Shown: positions 56,801 through 64,000 of the stretch, one piece after another
Layout: each line of letters starts with the position of its first letter
Position numbering within the stretch: the stretch's first letter is position 1
Source: Glandiceps talaboti
Lineage: Eukaryota > Hemichordata > Enteropneusta > Spengelidae
DNA: 64,000 nucleotides
Direction: 5' to 3'
Assembly: GCF_964340395.1 (NCBI RefSeq)
Contig: NC_135562.1
Span: 3,427,634-3,491,633, forward strand
Notes under the pieces: generated by a model
Seen by the model: only the letters and a program-made list of their open reading frames with translations
What the model was told of the DNA's origin: nothing
Databases searched by the model: none
Made by a program: the position numbers and the translations under genes

Positions 56801-59800
56801 CACCACTCCAGGAAATAAAGGTATTTTCATAAACTCTGGGTTCTGAAAAATCATCTCATGATTTCACATAACATAATTTTAATTTAGTTGCCAAAAAACA
56901 TTAAACTGAACTCTTTTTCACCTCTTTTGTTCTTTCAGTGGAACACAATTGCATCATGGGTACTTAGCAGACATGAATGTTTATTAGATGAACACTGAAT
57001 ATTCATGTATCTCAAGAGCTTATTTCCTTCAGATAAATAGTCATGAAATTCAGTGTAATTATGATATTACAATTAAGTCATTATATCAAAGGAAACAATT
57101 TCAAAACACATTTTAGGTACAGCTTTATTAAAGGGGCAATAGGTGAATTGATAAGTTTTTGGGATGTAAATTTTTCTGCATATTTAAAGGTACTCAGAAT
57201 ATTCTACTTACTGATATATACTTGACCATCACTTGTAATTGGCTGAACTCAAACCTGGTATTAGGATACAACTTACACGAGACCGAATAACGTAATTTAT
57301 CATACGTATAAAGAAATATACTGGAAGTACCTACTATGCAACCAACAGTTCCAACAATCCAAGAACACAAATTCATAGAAGGCATACATTGATAACATTA
57401 TACTAGAATAGTGAATCAACATTTTTTTGTATGTATTTTCACTTCAGCAAAAGCTTATAAACTCAGCTTGTAATTGTGTACATGTAGCTTTTAATAAAAT
57501 ATTCCACACATTTAAAATCATACTACTAACAAGGAACGCACTACCCAGATGTAAGTAACAAACAAAGCCATACCCTAGCCTGCCTACAAATATTAGATAT
57601 ATTCCCAGTAACTAATACACTGTGTATCTAGAATAATCTAATTTTAATGGCAGTTGATTTAACGTATATTTGCAAATATACATAAAGTATTTGTTTATTC
57701 ATCTGAAAGCTTATTTCTCAAATACTACTGTTAGATTACCTGTGAACAAATATATACATACAGAGTGCAAATAAATCACATATGAAACTGAAACAATAAA
57801 TATATTTTTAGTATAACTTTTTCCCCTCAATTTACACAATTCTATGAATAAGTTTTTCTATACAGATCTCTAATTGAGTGTATATAAGTTTTCATCTAAA
57901 TTTGAAAAGTCTGAAATGTCACCAGGGTCTCCTTCTATTTGAGTTACACTCACTATCTCTCTCACTGACTTGCAAAGTTATAAGATAAAATCATTGTCTC
58001 TCATGTGCTTATCAAGTTCTGAAACTTCTGAGGCAATTCATAGGGGAATCAAGAAGCAGACAAGACAGCGCCAGAAACTCGGTACACCCTTTGTTCTATA
58101 TCTTTAATCTCACTAGTTCAGTCCCCTTAGGAAGAGAAGCAATATTGGCAAATGAGAAATAAATGCACCAATGAGGTCGACCCACAGCAAACGACCCCTT
58201 GACCTCTGACCTCCCCATATTTTGTACGGTCAGAGTGTTCACTGTAATGCAGTGATAATACATGAAGAGTATACTGAGATGCCCATGTTCATTTACCTTC
58301 AAGCAAACAATTTGAAAAATTAAAACAATTGCACGCTGCTACACTTACAGTTAATAACCAAGTGCTGGCAGGGCCAGTGGGTACCATGGAAACAGGTTAG
58401 TCAAATCCATCATACTACTGCCTCAAGGAAAATGCTACTGCAATATTATCTACTCGCTGTCTTCATAACCAAATCTAGATTTCCTGTACAGTTATGCTTC
58501 CCTCTCATTATTCACAGAAATACCAACGACGTGATTTACCCTCATTCATGTACTCTCCTCATATAAGATTAGAACACTCCATTCCCACTTCACATGGATA
58601 AAATTTGAAAAAAGATTAGAGAAACTATACGTCCCGGCAGGCAACAACATTTACTTTGAATGTGACAAGCATATCAAAATTACCACTGGCTCAGAACGAC
58701 TTCAACTGGCTTTGTTACGTTCTTACAGAAGCATTGTAAAAATAAAGTCTGACTTATACATATACTGAGGATTCTGTTATTTCATCAGCGCCGTCTAATA
58801 TCAAAACCATACATACTGCCTTGTCACTATTTATCTAATATCCTGATCAGACTTCTGAATTTTCTTTTTTCAAATTTACAACAGAAAACTTCTTTGCCTT
58901 CATCTTAATCCCGATGTACAACAGGAAAGTATTTATTAAGATTACTACTAAACCTAGAGATGTCGATTTATGTACATGTATGTTGCCTGTTCACAAGTTA
59001 AACAGTATTGTGACTTTTCTAGACAAATTTCTGCTGGCAGATTTCAGAAAAAGTATCCCCTAATGCTTTCATCAACTACAGACTTTTTATACCATTTCTC
59101 ATCCTATCTCTGGGAATTAAGAAAAGCAGATGTGAGCAGACAAATAATTCACATGGTATTCTTGATTGCATTAACACTACATGTCATTACCTGAGAATTG
59201 TCACCCCCACAATCATTTAAGTAGATGCTATCTAATTACAGTAGCATTACTTTCTTATTGCATTTCTCTTTAATGTTATGTCTGAATACTGCCTCGCTTT
59301 CATTATCACGTTATACATTTACAGTTTGGAATTTTTTTTTATTTCTTCTTTTTTTTTTTTGGGGGGGGGGCTATTAAACTGTGTTTACGAGTACATTCCC
59401 TTGTCTGTTGAGATGAAGCATGATTTGTATAAGATGTCAAGATATTGCGATAATATGATTTTTAGTCAATCATGTTCTCTGTTGAGTCCCCGATGAAACG
59501 TCTTTCAATGTGAATACTGATCAAGTGATTACAACTTCTTCAGGGGATACGTCTTTCTTGGAGGTTATGACAGAATGTTATATTACTCTCTGAGTCTCCT
59601 GGCTTTATATTGCAACATTTTGTTACAATGTTGCTGTCTTTTATATTATGACGTCATATTTTTCTTTGTTATCATTTGTGATACATTATTACAGAATGTC
59701 ACATTTTTGCAATTGGTAACATATTTGACGTACATGTATGTTACATTTTTTAAAATGACATTGTTACATTATGATATGCAAATGTAAATTTCATATTACA

Positions 59801-62800
59801 TTGTTGCCATCTCTAGCGGCTACATTATCATACATGTTTTGTTACATTTTTGTTCTTTATATTACATCACAGAAAACGGTAATTTTGTCATTTACTTTAT
59901 ATACTAATAAGAAAATGTTATTGTGTACATTGTTGATAATTTATATATTCGTATATTGTGACAATTGATTTCCGTTCTTATTATCATCTTTGCTAGGGAC
60001 TTCAATAGCAGTGCATCTTGTTGTCTCTAACATCATAATATGAATAAAAATATCACCCAGTCGATACCTGTGTGACCAAATCGATTACTGAGAGAAGATA
60101 ACCTTGCCCCAGATTCTGAATAAAATATAGATGCGTACCTGTCAAAAAAGCGATAGACTTGACCTTGAAATGAATGAATCATTGTGTAAGAGAATCCTCT
60201 ATACATGAAGTACATGTACAAAATGTACCAGTCAATGTCCACACATCTGACAATAGTATATTAATTCAATTTTATTGCTCTCTTCATTTTCATTGATTGA
60301 AGCACCGTGAGACATCTGAGCTCGAGTTGTGTTCATGAACTTTGTCAATTTACATTTTGTGCTCTCTTTAATAAGGGTATAGAAAGAGAACAAGGTAAAT
60401 GTACCTGTATTTTTACTTACTGCTTTGGAAGGTCAACAATGCGTTAATATATAATGCATTGCTGTAACACACCGATACGTCACTCCATTCTGTGCACACC
60501 TTAATATTTCATTTTTGCTTAGCTTCTGTGTTCACTCTTTTTCCTCAGGTTTCTTTCAAATAATTCAAAATTCATGCTGTATGTCCAATGTATCACACTA
60601 TGTACATTGTAAATGTATAAGGTGGGGAAAATATTGTTATCTGATAACATAGCCTCAGAGGGTAGTAGGTCAGGATTTCATTTTATTCTATTTTATTTCA
60701 TTTTATCTTTTTGATTTTTAATTTTTCGATAAATATTACTTCGACCTGAAACCAAATGAAATGTCACTCACAATACACCTTCTGTGACAGTTTGATAAAA
60801 CATGTTGAGTCATCACTGGGGAAAGAAAACAGACGTGCATGTAGGTCAAAAAGACGAAGAATTTCTTATCTTTCTATTTTAAATGTTAAAAAATGTTTAG
60901 GGTCGGCAGCTTAAACTAGGGTCGAGTTATCGGAAACACACCTTTAAATTTTGAGTAAGCATATCAAATTATTTAACACTGTGTGATAAATCTCGTACAA
61001 AAAAAGTTATCTGCTGAAATACTGTATCAGAAAGGACTTAGTTACAGCTGTGAATTTTAGTCGTGTTAATCTTTTATCCTGGAGTTCTTTGGGAAAGATC
61101 TATTATTCAAAAATAATACTTAACAATAAACCTACAAATCTGTGAATGCACATATACAATAATCATAATACACATCATAAATTTCTTACAAAAATCAACT
61201 GAATTACTGTGTCAGAATATGACTTAGTTGCAGCTGTGACTTGGAGGTTTTACAAAATTTTTGTTTTTTACATTTTATTTTTACATTTTGTTTTACACTT
61301 AATATATGTACATATTCACCAAATTTGGCACAAAATCTGGAATATACTAATGACATGCATTGATGTAATTTAATGTGAGCGTGACCAACATTATGTTTTA
61401 GTCCAGAGTAAATTTTACCTTTTTAATAAATAAATAAAAAAATTCAAGGTACATGTACATAATACATTCATTGATTTTGGTATAATTATCCATTTCTTAG
61501 TCCTCAAAAGATACATAATTTACAGCTCACAACTGTGTAGAATAAATAAAAACGATGTATACAAAACTCCTAGAAAGGGCGGGTAAAAACAAAGACAAGG
61601 TACACAAATACAACTTAGCATGATACATGTAACATGGTAACTGGTATGAAAAAAGGCAGTTTTGATAAATATCATTTGATCATTACCGGAGTTACTTTTT
61701 GGTATACATGATTTAATGACTATAACCAGTATCTAGGTTATGTTTAATGTATGTTGTACAAATAGCTGAATGGTCAATAACAGTGATGCCCCCTTTATTC
61801 GCGGTGGTATTTCAGCCACTTTTTTGCTTGTAGTTTCCTTAATACAGACTGGAAAGTTTACAAATTTCACAAAAAAGATGGATTTTTATGTTCTTTAAAT
61901 GACTATGGTTAAAAATTGGCAACAGGTCCACTCAAGAATTTTAGGTAGAAAGCGGGTGATACGACCTGGAAGTTGAAGCTGGCCTTGTTTGACCGACAAT
62001 CTTCATGATCTTACACAGCAAACAGAAACGTGAGACTTTGTCTTATCTCCTAAAGTCACACTTTAGGCACACTTACTAAAGGACTAAAGGTTTGATGTTT
62101 TTAGATATAACATGTCACTTGTGGTTAAACTGATATTACCCTGCAATTTTGAGTAATAGGAACCAGAATAAAGAAAACTTGTGTACGCTGATCGTAGTTT
62201 TGAAGTTCATTTAAACTTAAACTAGGGGCAGGTGTTGAATTTTTAATTTTACACTTGGTAATGGTTGTCAGATTTAGCCAATCGAATTACACAATGTAGA
62301 AATAGCAGTTTACTCTTGATGTTCATTGATAGGTTTAATAGACTTGGTAGTATAAATGATGTATGGTAGTCTACAATGTACGTGCCATGGACTATCGCTA
62401 ATTTTGGGCCTGAGGGCTATACATGCACATTTATTAAAACCAACTCCACACCTTCTATATACAAAATATAATCCATGTGTTTCATTACACAGAGCTTGAC
62501 AATATATTAATTCAACTTCCCCATCAAAAACCTACCTGAAAACAATCAATTCCTTTCAAGTTTTATTAATTTCCTCTTTCATTTCAGTTATGATCACAGA
62601 CACTTCCTTTCTATGTAATATCGTAAAATTGCCAGAAATTCAGGAAATAAACTACTTGTAATGAAATGCTACTTCTATATCAAATAACTCTGTAGATGCA
62701 TCCTACAGTTAGATATTCGGATTCCCGTATATTTTTTCCAACTAGGTTATTTTATTGACCATGATTTTGAGAGATTTTCAATTCTCCTGAAAAACTTATT

Positions 62801-62822
62801 ATAATAATTATATACATTATAT
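53861..62822. other. About 9 kb without a supportable gene
   Basis: AT-rich DNA on both strands. Named contents: an inverted copy of the dispersed repeat of 22.1 kb at 60895-60940, a T-run/G-run at about 59331-59370 and a region of TTACATT-type words at 59575-59880. Open frames of 60-120 codons (for example 55985-56347, -) show no domain or splice context. It may be intron of a gene that lies outside the window. Confidence 0.5.
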
Positions 62823-63056
62823 GCAGATACATACATACATACATACATACATACATACATGCATACATGCATGCATGCATACATCCATCCATCCATCCAT
62901 ACATACATACATACATACATACATACATACATACATACAGACATAGACATACATACATACATACATACATACATACATACATACATACATACATACGCAC
63001 ATACGCACACACACACATACACACACATGTACATACATGTATACATACCATGTAAT
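62823..63056. repeat. (CATA)n/(CATC)n/(CA)n compound microsatellite
   Basis: Simple repeats with short CATG, CATC and CGCACA interruptions. Confidence 0.97.
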
Positions 63057-63105
63057 AAAAATATCCATGAACACTCATTTATTCATAAATCTGTCATCAT
63101 TTATG

Positions 63106-63506
<401 letters not shown>

Positions 63507-64000
63507 GTCTATCTTTTCTTCCTTTCCCCCAGGAATGTATACATGTACATATATTTATCTGTCTATATAAAAACATGTAGATGTACGTATAACAGTTGTA
63601 ACCTTGTATCATTTTACACCCTTTTGACCAACCTAACGTTATTCACTGGATGCATGTTTAGATACAAAGAACTGACATTGCAAGTCAGAGAAATGACTAT
63701 AAGCTATACAAGTGTATGAATTAGTATTTCACATCCAACACGTATTGAATGTAGTACACCTAGTGAATAATACATAGGTCACGTAGTAAACTCTATTGAT
63801 AAACAACTACTATTTCAAAAACGCTGTAACCAATCTCAATCCTTGTAACAATTCTAGACTGTATTACATGGACACTGAATTGATTGGGAAGTTGTCACAT
63901 GTTTTGTGATGACAATTCATTGAAGATTTACTTCCTTTCTACAATCTCTACACCTGCATTAAAGACGTGTGCTGCATCTGTTAATGGGCAGTTATACAAC
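63507..64000. other. No gene seen
   Basis: Non-coding up to the window edge. Confidence 0.5.

Overview
This window looks like nuclear DNA of an invertebrate animal, probably marine. The genes have introns with GT-AG boundaries, the intergenic DNA is AT-rich, microsatellites are dense and very long, and the repeats are of animal type: a CR1/jockey-group LINE, a tRNA-derived SINE, Helitron-like pearl/HINE elements and a DNA transposon with G-rich inverted ends. The encoded families (cytosolic sulfotransferase, heparan sulfate 3-O-sulfotransferase, EAR-repeat proteins) are animal. I cannot name the species. Lophotrochozoans, hemichordates and amphioxus would all fit.

Layout. 1-574 (-) is the N-terminal 191 residues of a cytosolic sulfotransferase that runs off the left edge. 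915-2972 is a 5'-truncated, frameshifted LINE. 3.2-4.4 kb is a microsatellite cluster. 4448-6053 is an internally deleted DNA transposon with TAA target duplications and remnants of two divergent ORFs. 8350-9360 (+) is a heparan sulfate 3-O-sulfotransferase with a single coding exon; a close paralogue at 38572-39564 (-) faces it 29 kb away. Between them lies a small cluster of secreted proteins built from a signal peptide, a duplicated cysteine motif and a coiled coil. Gene A (-, exons at 18703-19270, 18200-18409, 16201-16410 and 12744-13771) ends in a seven-unit EAR/EPTP propeller. Gene B (+, exons at 23504-24080 and 24986-25199) has the same N-terminal half but no visible EAR exon. A broken EAR fragment lies upstream in the opposite orientation (21057-21297).

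Right part. From about 40 kb to the end I find no convincing gene. The region holds minisatellites, several built on transcription-factor-like motifs (CCAAT, CRE-like, octamer, nuclear-receptor half-sites), small foldback or TIR elements, a two-copy dispersed repeat and long tetranucleotide arrays. It may be intron or intergenic DNA.

Most notable: (i) the transposon with G-tract inverted ends and divergent SAP-like and acidic-tail ORFs; (ii) the EAR-gene cluster, where a coiled-coil exon was duplicated in both genes (a live copy in A, a dead one in B) and a Helitron-like element sits exactly at a site seen empty in the paralogous intron; (iii) a CCAAT satellite that seems to have grown out of the last codons of the second 3-O-sulfotransferase.
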